This document shows, one piece after another, positions 23,323-30,952 of a stretch of DNA of 36,772 nt. Under the pieces are notes generated by a model that was given only the letters and a program-made list of their open reading frames with translations, did no database searches and had not been told where the DNA came from. Origin of the DNA: an uncultured Mucilaginibacter sp. (GTDB lineage Bacteria > Bacteroidota > Bacteroidia > Sphingobacteriales > Sphingobacteriaceae); NCBI RefSeq assembly GCF_937859865.1, contig NZ_CALMAT010000023.1, positions 1 to 36,772 of the forward strand, given 5' to 3'. Each line of letters starts with the position of its first letter. Position 1 is the stretch's first letter. The position numbers and the translations under genes were made by a program.

Positions 23323-23354
23323 TTTGGCTGCATTAAAGGTATAAAATATTTTAT
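23323..23354 (+). promoter_or_regulatory. candidate promoter of the GH43-like gene
   Basis: TTTG (23323-23326), 20-bp spacer, TATTTTAT (23347-23354): near the Bacteroidetes TTTG-N19-TAnnTTTG pattern in the divergent PhyH/GH43-like gap. Confidence 0.35.
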
Positions 23355-23415
23355 CTGTGCTTAATCTTCATTTATAATTTTTGAAGTTTTAATTTTAGAA
23401 AAATATAAATTAAAG

Positions 23416-24420
23416 ATGAAAGCCTTTTTTGCTAAACCATTTGGGTTAATTGCCTTAGCGCTGCTGCTAATCAGTACTGCATACGGGCAAAACAAACCAC
23501 GCATGTATTTTAGTGATAGTACCACAACCGGCATTCCGCTGGCCAAAGACCCCATTGTGGTTAAGTTTAAAGGGCGATATTTGATGTATTATTCGCGCAA
23601 GATGGGCAATGATAAGAGCAACGGTATGCTGGGCTGGAACATTGGCATTGCCGAAAGCAAAGATTTATACAACTGGACAAAAATAGGAGAGCTAAAACCA
23701 GAAGCTGCTTATGAACAAAAAGGGCTTTGTGCGCCAGGCGCATTGGTAAAAAACGGTAAAATACATTTGTTTTACCAAACTTATGGCAACGGGCCAAAAG
23801 ATGCCATTTGCCATGCTGTATCTGTTGATGGCATCCATTTTATCCGCGACAACAGTAACCCAATTTTTCATCCGGCAGCAGGAAACTGGACCAACGGCAG
23901 GGCAATTGATGCGGAGGTTTACTTTTTCAAAAACCAATACTTTCTTTATTATGCCACTCGTGACAGCAGTGGCGTTACCCAGCAGCAAGGTGTAGCCACT
24001 GCGCCTGCAAGTACAGATTTTAGCCGTGATACCTGGCAACAAGCTGCTGATTCATCCATTTTAAAACCAACCTTAGCCTGGGAAGGCAAATGTATTGAAG
24101 GTGCAACGGTCATCAAACGAAATAATAAATTGTACATGTTTTATGCAGGAAGTTATAACAACGCGCCGCAACAAATTGGCGTGGCCGAAAGTACAGATGG
24201 CATTACCTGGAAAAGATTGTCAAACAAGCCTTTTTTGGCCAATGGAAAACCAGGGACTTGGAACAGCAGCGAATCCGGCCATCCTTGTATTTTTGAAAAC
24301 GACAACGGCAATACTTACTTGTTTTATCAGGGAAACAATGACCAGGGCAAAACCTATTTTTTATCCAATTTAAAAATTGGCTGGGATAAAAACGGGCCGT
24401 ATATTTTAAACAAACAGTAG
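23416..24420 (+). CDS. secreted GH43-like beta-propeller glycosidase
   Basis: A 334-residue protein with signal peptide (hydrophobic residues about 8-22, cleavage near ATA-YG/AYGQ). The repeating blades show KDPIVVKFKGRYLMYYS (Asp of the KDP motif as likely general base), GIAESKDLYNWTKIG, GRAIDAEVYFFKNQYFLYY (second acid) and GKCIEGATVIKRNNKLYMFY (Glu of IEGA as likely general acid). This fits the GH43/GH117-type five-bladed propellers, short of any accessory domain. A perfect 15-bp hairpin follows. Substrate unknown. Confidence 0.83.
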   Translation: MKAFFAKPFGLIALALLLISTAYGQNKPRMYFSDSTTTGIPLAKDPIVVKFKGRYLMYYSRKMGNDKSNGMLGWNIGIAESKDLYNWTKIGELKPEAAYEQKGLCAPGALVKNGKIHLFYQTYGNGPKDAICHAVSVDGIHFIRDNSNPIFHPAAGNWTNGRAIDAEVYFFKNQYFLYYATRDSSGVTQQQGVATAPASTDFSRDTWQQAADSSILKPTLAWEGKCIEGATVIKRNNKLYMFYAGSYNNAPQQIGVAESTDGITWKRLSNKPFLANGKPGTWNSSESGHPCIFENDNGNTYLFYQGNNDQGKTYFLSNLKIGWDKNGPYILNKQ

Positions 24421-24435
24421 CAACTTTAAATTTTT

Positions 24436-24472
24436 AAAACGATAAAAGAATCCAATTTAAGGTGGTTTTTAT
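24436..24472 (-). repeat. degenerate halves of the dispersed repeat
   Basis: AACGATAAAAGAATCC and GGTTTTTATCAC are partial half sites between the GH43-like stop codon and its hairpin. Confidence 0.4.
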
Positions 24473-24479
24473 CACAAGT

Positions 24480-24514
24480 AGAAAGCCTGTTTTCGCAAAG
24501 AAAACAGGCTTTCT
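24480..24514 (+). terminator. perfect 15-bp hairpin after the GH43-like gene
   Basis: AGAAAGCCTGTTTTC (24480-24494) and GAAAACAGGCTTTCT (24500-24514) around GCAAA. No T tract follows, so it may be a strong RNA-stabilising or Rho-assisted structure. Confidence 0.65.
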
Positions 24515-24557
24515 ACAATCTAAAGAATATGTTCAAATTAAAAGCATAACTAAAAAA

Positions 24558-24590
24558 TACATGCTTCTTTTATCCCTATTTTTTTATTCT
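24558..24590 (+). repeat. dispersed short palindrome overlapping the PPOX stop codon
   Basis: TACATGCTTCTTTTATCC then a T-rich right half (CTATTTTTTTATTC); the stop codon of the minus-strand gene is at 24584-24586. Confidence 0.6.
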
Positions 24591-25123
24591 ACTTCCAGTT
24601 TGCCTTCGATAGAATCATCAATGGTTTTGCCAATTACGGCTCCGGCGGCCTGCTTGATAAAAGCGATGGCATTGCCGTGTTTGTTGTCCCAATAATAACC
24701 GTCTGTCGGGTCAACTTTGATAACCGTAATGCGCGGGTCGTCTTCGCCTTCGGTAAACCAGGTTTTCAAAATTGGCTTCCAAAGTTCTTTGATCTTTGCT
24801 TTGTCGGTGCTTACTTCGGCAATGCCATAAACATTTAAAAAACCGGAAAAAGAAGAACCTTGAAACAATAACTGTACAAAAGGGTCGTGGCTTACTTCTT
24901 GGTTTTTATTGCTGTCGTTTGAACTTAAAAACCAAAAGTTCCCGGCATCGTCTACTTTTAAAACAGACATTGGCCGGGTTGAAAACGGAAGCCCGGTTTT
25001 AATGTTCGAGCAAAAAAAGCATGTGTCGGCACGTTCGGCCAGGGCTTTCATTTTCTGTGCGGCGTCGCTGCCTTGCAAATCCTTCAAATTGTCTTCCGGC
25101 TGCTGTTGATTGATACTATCCAT
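24584..25123 (-). CDS. PPOX-fold general stress protein (pyridoxamine-phosphate-oxidase-like)
   Basis: A 179-residue split-barrel flavin-binding protein. FCSNIKTGLPFSTRPMSVLKVDDAGNFWFLSSNDSNKNQEV and PFVQLLFQGSSFSGFLNVYGIAEV match the general-stress-protein-26 type (YdaG/GSP26) of the PPOX superfamily. It is soluble, with no signal peptide. Such proteins bind FMN or FAD and are linked to stress survival, but the reaction is not known. Stands alone on the minus strand, divergent from the Cof-type HAD gene. Confidence 0.88.
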   Translation of the reverse strand: MDSINQQQPEDNLKDLQGSDAAQKMKALAERADTCFFCSNIKTGLPFSTRPMSVLKVDDAGNFWFLSSNDSNKNQEVSHDPFVQLLFQGSSFSGFLNVYGIAEVSTDKAKIKELWKPILKTWFTEGEDDPRITVIKVDPTDGYYWDNKHGNAIAFIKQAAGAVIGKTIDDSIEGKLEVE

Positions 25124-25173
25124 AATTAAGTTTCTTGATTTTGAACAATAACTTAAAGGATTAATTTTTGTGT

Positions 25174-25190
25174 GGTAAAAAAAGCATTAC
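25174..25190 (-). repeat. half copy of the dispersed repeat
   Basis: TGGTAAAAAAAGCATTAC, a diverged single half in the divergent PPOX/HAD gap. Confidence 0.35.
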
Positions 25191-25327
25191 ACCGCATTAT
25201 CTGGTAAAAAGACCGGAAAGCGCGACAACAAAATCAGCCTAAAATCACGATGCTGCATTTGCACTTCTGTTTTTCTCAAAATAGTTTATAGTTTTAGCCC
25301 GGTTGCCCATCTTTCAACCTAAAAACA

Positions 25328-26158
25328 ATGGTAAAACTAATTTGCACAGACATAGACGGTACGCTTTTGAACAAGGAGAGGGCAGTGGACGAACGGACCA
25401 TCCAAATGTTTAAACAGTTAAACAAAAGCATCCCAATTGTACTGGCATCTTCCCGGATGCCGAAAGCATTGTGGCACATCCAGCAAACTTTGAACATCGA
25501 AAACCAGCCTTTGATTTGCTATAACGGCGCTTTAACGCTTTCTTCCGGTGCAGCTTTTGGCCCTGAAAAAGTAATTTCCTCCGTTACCATTGCCGGAGAA
25601 AAAGTACAGGCAATGCTAAAAATGGCGCAGTTGCACAACCTTCACATCAGCATTTTCCAAAATAATACCTGGCTGGCTTCTGCCATAGATTTTTATGCTG
25701 AAAGGGAAACCAACAACACGCGCGTTCGTCCTGATGGTTTGTTGACTGATTTTTCTGCGGAAGCTTTGGCTGCATTTGTGGCAAACGGCGCGCACAAAGT
25801 AATGGTTATGGGAAAAGCGGAACTGCTGGATTTGATTGAAAAAGAATTGCGCGCCGAGGCAGAATTGGCTGTTTGGCGGTCAAAAGATGTTTATTTGGAG
25901 ATAACGCCGCCAACCAATAAAAGCCAAGGTTTAACAACACTATTAAACCAATTGCCACAATTTGCGGGTATCGGTTGGGAAAATGTAATGGCTTTTGGTG
26001 ATGGCTATAATGATTTGGAACTGCTACAAGAAGCAAAGTTTGGGATTGCAGTTGGCAACGGTGTGCAAGAACTTAAAGACGTTGCCCATGCAATCACGAA
26101 ACCTAATATTGAACACGGCGTGGCTGAATATTTGGCAGAATTTTTCAACCTGGAATAA
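25328..26158 (+). CDS. Cof-type HAD-IIB sugar-phosphate phosphatase
   Basis: A 276-residue HAD hydrolase of the Cof/YkrA type. Motif I is CTDIDGTLLNKE (nucleophile Asp at residue 8), motif II LASSR, motif III Lys in NKSQGLTTLL and motif IV FGDGYNDLELLQEA. The C2B cap sits between motifs II and III. Such enzymes dephosphorylate phosphosugars or FMN and PLP; substrate unknown. Cytoplasmic and monocistronic. Confidence 0.93.
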   Translation: MVKLICTDIDGTLLNKERAVDERTIQMFKQLNKSIPIVLASSRMPKALWHIQQTLNIENQPLICYNGALTLSSGAAFGPEKVISSVTIAGEKVQAMLKMAQLHNLHISIFQNNTWLASAIDFYAERETNNTRVRPDGLLTDFSAEALAAFVANGAHKVMVMGKAELLDLIEKELRAEAELAVWRSKDVYLEITPPTNKSQGLTTLLNQLPQFAGIGWENVMAFGDGYNDLELLQEAKFGIAVGNGVQELKDVAHAITKPNIEHGVAEYLAEFFNLE

Positions 26159-26174
26159 ATTTAATGTTTTTGCT

Positions 26175-26208
26175 GATACTGTTTTTACCACTATTTTTTC
26201 CAGTGTTC
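26175..26208 (+). repeat. dispersed short palindrome, CTG type
   Basis: GATACTGTTTTTACC and TTTTTTCCAGTG halves, 17 bp after the Cof-HAD stop codon. Confidence 0.6.
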
Positions 26209-26249
26209 AATTTTAAATTGATTGAATGGAATTACAAATACTTTTTTTA

Positions 26250-26288
26250 TAAAAAAAAGCTTGTACCCATTTTTAAAAGGTACAAGCT
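26250..26288 (-). terminator. intrinsic terminator of the SPW-repeat gene
   Basis: On the minus strand AGCTTGTACC pairs with GGTACAAGCT (10 bp) and is followed by an eight-T run, the classic form. Confidence 0.75.
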
Positions 26289-26414
26289 GATTAATAACCG
26301 AAGCACTTATAGAAAACAGTTCCGGTCTGTTGGTTTTTAATCAAACCCTAAAGGTTGGCCTGATGTTCATTTTAATACGATAACAAAAGCATTTGCCTTT
26401 CCTCGCAACTAAAG

Positions 26415-26783
26415 TTAAATAGCAACTGATGTGCGTGTGCCAGGTGTGGTTTTTGTCATTAAGCCGGCACCAATTTCTAAAATACCGAACACAATGTGCG
26501 GCGTGCTAATGCGGCCTGCAAAACCAAAAAGCCATGGCGAAGCAATCAGGAAAATCCCGGCCAATACATCCAAGCCCAAGTGTGTTGGCATTGAAATCAT
26601 TTTTGCTATCGAATACTCATAATTGGTCATCAACGATGAGAGCAGCAAAACAAGACCTACCACAACCGGCACCCATTGTGCCGCTGTTCCGTCTGCAAAG
26701 CCAAAAAGCCAAGGCGAAGCAATGATGATTAAACCCATAATGTAGTCCAGCATTCCGTGGACTTTTGTTGAAATAAAACGCAT
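26415..26783 (-). CDS. SPW-repeat membrane protein
   Basis: A 122-residue membrane protein with four hydrophobic helices arranged as two repeats. Each repeat contains the motif ASPWLFGFA (residues about 23-31 and 87-95) that names the SPW family. Function is unknown; members are often found near general-stress genes. The PPOX-type stress protein lies 1.3 kb away. Terminator at 26250-26288. Confidence 0.9.
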   Translation of the reverse strand: MRFISTKVHGMLDYIMGLIIIASPWLFGFADGTAAQWVPVVVGLVLLLSSLMTNYEYSIAKMISMPTHLGLDVLAGIFLIASPWLFGFAGRISTPHIVFGILEIGAGLMTKTTPGTRTSVAI

Positions 26784-26940
26784 TTTTTCTTCCTTTTAAG
26801 TAGTTTTTTTAATTTGATTTCTGTTGAGATTAATATTTTAATATCAACCTGTTTCTATATTAATTAATAGGAAATTAATTTGTTTTAAAATATTGATAAA
26901 AATAGATTTCTGATTAAAAAAATTTAAACTGCCTGCTGAG

Positions 26941-26970
26941 GCAATAAAAACAGGTGTATAAAAACAGCAT
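26941..26970 (-). repeat. two CAG-type half sites of the dispersed repeat
   Basis: AATAAAAACAGGTG and TATAAAAACAGCATTGG in direct orientation. Confidence 0.4.
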
Positions 26971-26980
26971 TGGCATGGTC

Positions 26981-27020
26981 AAAAAAAATCCCTCGGCCGG
27001 GTAAGGCTGAAGGATTTTTT
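26981..27020 (-). terminator. intrinsic terminator of kup
   Basis: On the minus strand AAAAAATCCTTCAGCC pairs with GGCCGAGGGATTTTTT around a short loop with T-rich tail, 60 bp after the kup stop codon. Confidence 0.7.
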
Positions 27021-27082
27021 AATAAGGTTAAACAAAAACTAAATCAATAAAATATTTTTGAGTTTAACAGTAATAAAAACAG

Positions 27083-29062
27083 CTATTGTACTTGTACTTT
27101 CGGTTCAATCCTTTTTAAAGCAAAGTTGGAAAAAGGCGTTACCACTAAAGGTATTTTTTCTACGCGGGTTTCACTGGTATCCAAACCGTAGGCTTGGGCA
27201 TCGCTCAAAGCGTATTTTTTGATCGCAAAATAGCTTCTCAAAATAAAACCTTCTTTCAAACTGAACTCGTTTTCGTAGGACAAGAATTTTTCTAACAACA
27301 CAAAACGGAAATCGGCCGCCAGTTTGTATTGGCTTAATGCTTCGTAAGGGCTGGTAATGTCCAGTTCTTTCCGGGCAACCATATCTTCCACCACCCTTCT
27401 AAACAACACATTAATGCGCGGCTGGATACGGAAACCAAGCCTGAATTCAACACGGATGATCTTATCGTTCGCCAGTTCTTCAATGCTGTATTCCATAGTG
27501 TATGGGTCGTCCGCCCTTTCAATATGGATAAACCAGTAAATATCGGCACGTTTTGGCATCCGGCTAAAAATCGAATACAAAATCTTCTGCTCAATTTGAT
27601 TGCTGTTGTTGGCTTTGGTCAAATAAATTAAATGTGTGGCAAATTTAGGGACCGATGTTTCTGCGCTTAAAGCGTTAAACATTGGGATTTTATCTTTCAG
27701 GTCAATAAACGTGAGCAAGCGATTGTTGATTTTTCTGGCGCGGTACCAAATGTACATGGTGAAAATCAAACCAATTTCAAACACTAAAAAGAACAAACGT
27801 TTGAGCAGTTTGACGGCGTTGGCCACAAAGAACGAGCCTTCTACAGACAGGAAAATTAACAGGATAATCACCACCAGCCAAAGCGGCCAGTGCTTTACAT
27901 AACGGATAAAATGGTAAACCAAAATCGTGGTCATCAGCATGGCAACGGTAATGGAAAAACCGTAAGCAGCAGTCATCGCTTCCGAAGTGCGGAAATACAG
28001 CGAAACTGCAATACAGCCAAAGCAAAGCAGCCAGTTGATGCTCGGGATATAAATTTGTCCGCGGATATCGCTTGGGAATTTGATCGTAACGCGTGGCCAA
28101 AAGTTCATGCTTACGGCTTCGCTGATTAAGGTGAAAGAACCGCTGATCAAAGCCTGGCTGGCAATAATGGTGGCAAACGTGGCCAGGATAATACTCGGCA
28201 CCAAAAACGCGTGCGGCACAATCTGGAAAAACGGGTTTAGGTTGGTAAAAGAAGTATTAGCCGGTTGCAAAAGTACCCAAGCGCCTTGTCCCAAATAGTT
28301 AAGCATTAAGGTAGTTTTCACAAAAATCCAGCTTACCTGGATGTTCTTTCTGCCGCAATGGCCCAGGTCAGAATACAAAGCTTCGGCACCGGTGGTACAT
28401 AAAAAAACGGCACCTAAAAGCCAGAAACCACGCGGATGGTTGGTCAGCAGTTCAAAACCGTAATGCGGGCTTAAAGCTTTAAATATTTGCGGGTATTGTA
28501 CAATTTGGATGGTTCCTAAAACACCCAGCATGATAAACCAAAGCAGCATGACCGGGCCAAAAGCAGAACCGATAACTTTGGTGCCAAATTGCTGAAAAAA
28601 GAAAAGCAGTAAAATAATACCAATCACGATGGTGAGGATCAGTTCGTTTCCCGGCACGATGTATTTGGCTAAAGCTGGCACCAACTGCAAACCTTCGATA
28701 GCGGAAGTAACCGAAATGGGCGGCGTGATAATACCATCAGCCAGCAGCGTGCCGGCACCGATAATAGCCGGAATAGCCAGCCATTTTCCATAACGCCGAA
28801 CCAAAGCGTATAAAGAAAATATCCCGCCTTCGCCTTTGTTGTCTGCTTGCAAAGTAATTAAAATGTATTTAAAAGTAGTTTGCAGCGTAAGCGTCCAAAA
28901 AACGCAGGAAATAGAGCCCAGCACCAGCTCCTGGTTCACTTTTCCGCCTTCGGTAAGCAAAGTTTGAAAAACATACAGTGGGGAAGTGCCGATATCGCCA
29001 AAAATAATGCCCAGCGTAACGAGCATACCGGCGGCAGACAACTTTTTTAAATGTGAATTCAT
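27083..29062 (-). CDS. kup: KUP/HAK-family potassium uptake protein
   Basis: A 659-residue potassium-proton symporter. The first helix begins LGIIFGDIGTSPLYVFQTLL, the KUP signature, followed by GEGGIFSLYALVRRYG, GTLLADGIITPPISVTSAIEGLQ, TTGAEALYSDLGHCGRKNI and YFRTSEAMTAAYGFSIT. About twelve membrane helices occupy residues 10-450 and a cytosolic C-terminal domain of about 200 residues follows. ATG 29062 (MNSHLKKLSAAGML) is preferred to an upstream in-frame extension with a foreign hydrophobic lead. Divergent from the sigma-54 regulator gene. Confidence 0.95.
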   Translation of the reverse strand: MNSHLKKLSAAGMLVTLGIIFGDIGTSPLYVFQTLLTEGGKVNQELVLGSISCVFWTLTLQTTFKYILITLQADNKGEGGIFSLYALVRRYGKWLAIPAIIGAGTLLADGIITPPISVTSAIEGLQLVPALAKYIVPGNELILTIVIGIILLLFFFQQFGTKVIGSAFGPVMLLWFIMLGVLGTIQIVQYPQIFKALSPHYGFELLTNHPRGFWLLGAVFLCTTGAEALYSDLGHCGRKNIQVSWIFVKTTLMLNYLGQGAWVLLQPANTSFTNLNPFFQIVPHAFLVPSIILATFATIIASQALISGSFTLISEAVSMNFWPRVTIKFPSDIRGQIYIPSINWLLCFGCIAVSLYFRTSEAMTAAYGFSITVAMLMTTILVYHFIRYVKHWPLWLVVIILLIFLSVEGSFFVANAVKLLKRLFFLVFEIGLIFTMYIWYRARKINNRLLTFIDLKDKIPMFNALSAETSVPKFATHLIYLTKANNSNQIEQKILYSIFSRMPKRADIYWFIHIERADDPYTMEYSIEELANDKIIRVEFRLGFRIQPRINVLFRRVVEDMVARKELDITSPYEALSQYKLAADFRFVLLEKFLSYENEFSLKEGFILRSYFAIKKYALSDAQAYGLDTSETRVEKIPLVVTPFSNFALKRIEPKVQVQ

Positions 29063-29124
29063 AATGGAAAAAAATGAAGAAGATAAAATGGTAAAAATAA
29101 AACCCGGGTAATCAGAAAAAAGAA

Positions 29125-29158
29125 CAATGCTTCTTTTACAGGCATATTTTTGGGGTTG
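29125..29158 (+). repeat. dispersed short palindrome, TTC type, upstream of kup
   Basis: CAATGCTTCTTTTACAGGC then ATATTTTTGGGG, closest relative of the coding-sequence copy at 12667. Confidence 0.65.
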
Positions 29159-29322
29159 TTGCAATCATAAAAATTAACTTCCCGGCAGATAAGCAAAGGA
29201 AGGTGCACAATGTTTGAACATAGCTAAAAGATGCGGCAAAAATAGTTATTATTAAGGATAATTCAATTTTATTTGGCAACCAAGCCATTTTTGCATTTAA
29301 ATATTTTTGTTACAAATGAGAT

Positions 29323-29352
29323 TAAATGCTTCTTTTACAACACAAATTTTGA
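29323..29352 (+). repeat. dispersed short palindrome, TTC type, upstream of the regulator gene
   Basis: TAAATGCTTCTTTTAC then CACAAATTTTGAT, 41 bp before the ATG at 29393. Confidence 0.6.
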
Positions 29353-29392
29353 TAACGAAACGCTTCATTTCAAGCCAAAACAAAACGGTTAT

Positions 29393-30742
29393 ATGCAAAA
29401 GGGTAAACTGCTGATTATTGATGACGAAGACCGTTTGCGCAAGCTTTTGTCGCGCATTATGCAGTTGGAAGGCTACGAGGTGGCCGAAGCGGCAACCGCC
29501 AAAGAAGGTTTAAAAAAACTGGAACAGGATACCTTTGATGTTATTTTGAGCGATGTAAAACTGCCGGATATGAACGGCATTGAGCTAACCCAAAAGATCA
29601 AAGAAGGCTGGCCAGCAACTGAAGTTATCGTTATAACGGCTTACGGAACTATCAGCGATGGTGTTACGGCTATCAAAAACGGCGCTTTTGATTACATTAC
29701 CAAAGGCGATGATAATGATAAGATTGTTCCGCTGGTAAGCAAAGCGATGGACAAAGCGTATTTGCAGCGCCGCGTACTGGAACTGGAAAACAAACTAAGC
29801 AGCCGTTTTGGTTTTGAGCGGATTATCGGCACATCGGCAGCGATAACCGAAGCGGTGGATTTAGCGCGAAAAGTGGCCGTAACCGATACCACCGTTTTGC
29901 TTTTAGGCGAAACCGGGACCGGAAAAGAGGTTTTTGCAGAAGCCATCCACCAGGCCAGCAGCCGCAAAACGAAAGCTTTTGTGGCCGTAAACTGCAGTGC
30001 TTTTACCAAAGAATTATTGGAAAGCGAACTGTTTGGTTACAAGGCCGGCGCTTTTACCAATGCGTTAAAAGATAAAAAAGGGTTGTTTGAAGAAGCCAGC
30101 GGCGGCACCATTTTTTTGGATGAAATAGGAGAGCTGGACTTGGATTTGCAGGCGAAACTGTTGCGCGTTTTAGAATCGCAGCAGTTTATCAAAATAGGGG
30201 ACACGCGGCCAACACAAGTTAACGTCCGTATCATCACCGCAACCAACCGCGATTTGCTGGCCGAAACTACAAAAGGTACTTTCCGGCTGGATATTTATTA
30301 CCGTTTGTCCGTCTTCCAAATCACGTTGCCGCCATTGAGTGAACGAAAAAAAGACATCAAGTTGTTGGCTGCTTTTTTCGTTCAATATTTTGCTGCAAAA
30401 GTGAAAAAGCCGGTTTCGCAATTAAGCCAGACCTTTATTGAAAAACTGGAAACCTACAACTGGCCGGGCAACATCCGCGAATTAAAAAACAGCATTGAAC
30501 GCGCCATGATTTTAGCGGATGAGAACGGTTTAAACGAATCTTTGTTGCCGATTAATTTGCAGGAACAGATACTTTCTAACCTGCCCGATCAGCCGCAATC
30601 GTTTAACTTGGATTCGATTGAAAAATTGCATATCCAACGCGTACTCAACCATACCAAAGGCAACCGGACGGAAACAGCACGTTTGTTAAATATTGGTATT
30701 GCTACGTTGTACCGGAAGTTAAAGGAGTATGGGTTGGATTGA
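29393..30742 (+). CDS. NtrC-family sigma-54 response regulator with GAFTNA loop
   Basis: A 449-residue regulator in three domains. REC domain 1-120: acidic pair in IIDDED, phospho-acceptor Asp54 in ILSDVKLPDMNG, Thr and Lys in ITAYG and YITKG. AAA+ domain about 143-375: Walker A LGETGTGKE (171-179), Walker B GTIFLDEIGEL, and the sigma-54 contact loop reading GAFTNA (219-224) instead of GAFTGA. C-terminal Fis-type HTH 408-449: HTKGNRTETARLLNIGIATLYRKL. It should activate sigma-54 promoters when phosphorylated. No histidine kinase is encoded beside it. ATG 29393 (MQKGKLLIIDDE) is the conserved start; longer in-frame starts would run through the repeat-bearing leader. Confidence 0.93.
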   Translation: MQKGKLLIIDDEDRLRKLLSRIMQLEGYEVAEAATAKEGLKKLEQDTFDVILSDVKLPDMNGIELTQKIKEGWPATEVIVITAYGTISDGVTAIKNGAFDYITKGDDNDKIVPLVSKAMDKAYLQRRVLELENKLSSRFGFERIIGTSAAITEAVDLARKVAVTDTTVLLLGETGTGKEVFAEAIHQASSRKTKAFVAVNCSAFTKELLESELFGYKAGAFTNALKDKKGLFEEASGGTIFLDEIGELDLDLQAKLLRVLESQQFIKIGDTRPTQVNVRIITATNRDLLAETTKGTFRLDIYYRLSVFQITLPPLSERKKDIKLLAAFFVQYFAAKVKKPVSQLSQTFIEKLETYNWPGNIRELKNSIERAMILADENGLNESLLPINLQEQILSNLPDQPQSFNLDSIEKLHIQRVLNHTKGNRTETARLLNIGIATLYRKLKEYGLD

Positions 30743-30748
30743 GGGGTT

Positions 30749-30782
30749 AGTACTGATTTTTTGTTGGTAAAAAAAGTATGTT
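30749..30782 (-). repeat. dispersed short palindrome, mixed type, after the regulator gene
   Basis: AGTACTGATTTTTTG and GGTAAAAAAAGTATG halves, six bases after the stop codon. Confidence 0.6.
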
Positions 30783-30791
30783 GTTTTAGAG

Positions 30792-30808
30792 ACGGATTGA
30801 AAATCCGT
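30792..30808 (+). terminator. short hairpin after the regulator gene
   Basis: ACGGATT (30792-30798) pairs with AATCCGT (30802-30808), followed by GAGTT/AACTC near 30832. No T tract, so weak. Confidence 0.35.
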
Positions 30809-30952
30809 AGCTTAACGATTTGAGTTGAAAACTCACCTGGTAAAATTCTTTTAATAATTTATTGTAAATATTATTTTGAAACAATATTTTTACAAATAGT
30901 ACAATTATTAAACAGCAATTCAATTTTTAACAAAAACCAAATTTGAAAAAGT

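Larger units (their letters stand above)
26784..27082. other. gene-free AT-rich stretch between kup and SPW gene
   Basis: Holds two CAG-type half sites of the dispersed repeat (26941-26970), another at 27071-27084 touching the kup stop, and the kup terminator. No coding frame is supported. Confidence 0.6.
29063..29392. other. 330-bp divergent control region, kup / sigma-54 regulator
   Basis: No gene. It contains two copies of the dispersed palindrome (29125-29158, 29323-29352) and a -7-like octamer TATTTTTG at 29302-29309 pointing at the regulator gene. Confidence 0.55.

Noticed and set aside
28243-28260. GGTAAAAGAAGTATTAGC in kup resembles a repeat half.
   Set aside because: Only one half with mismatches and no partner; not better than chance given the number of sites examined.
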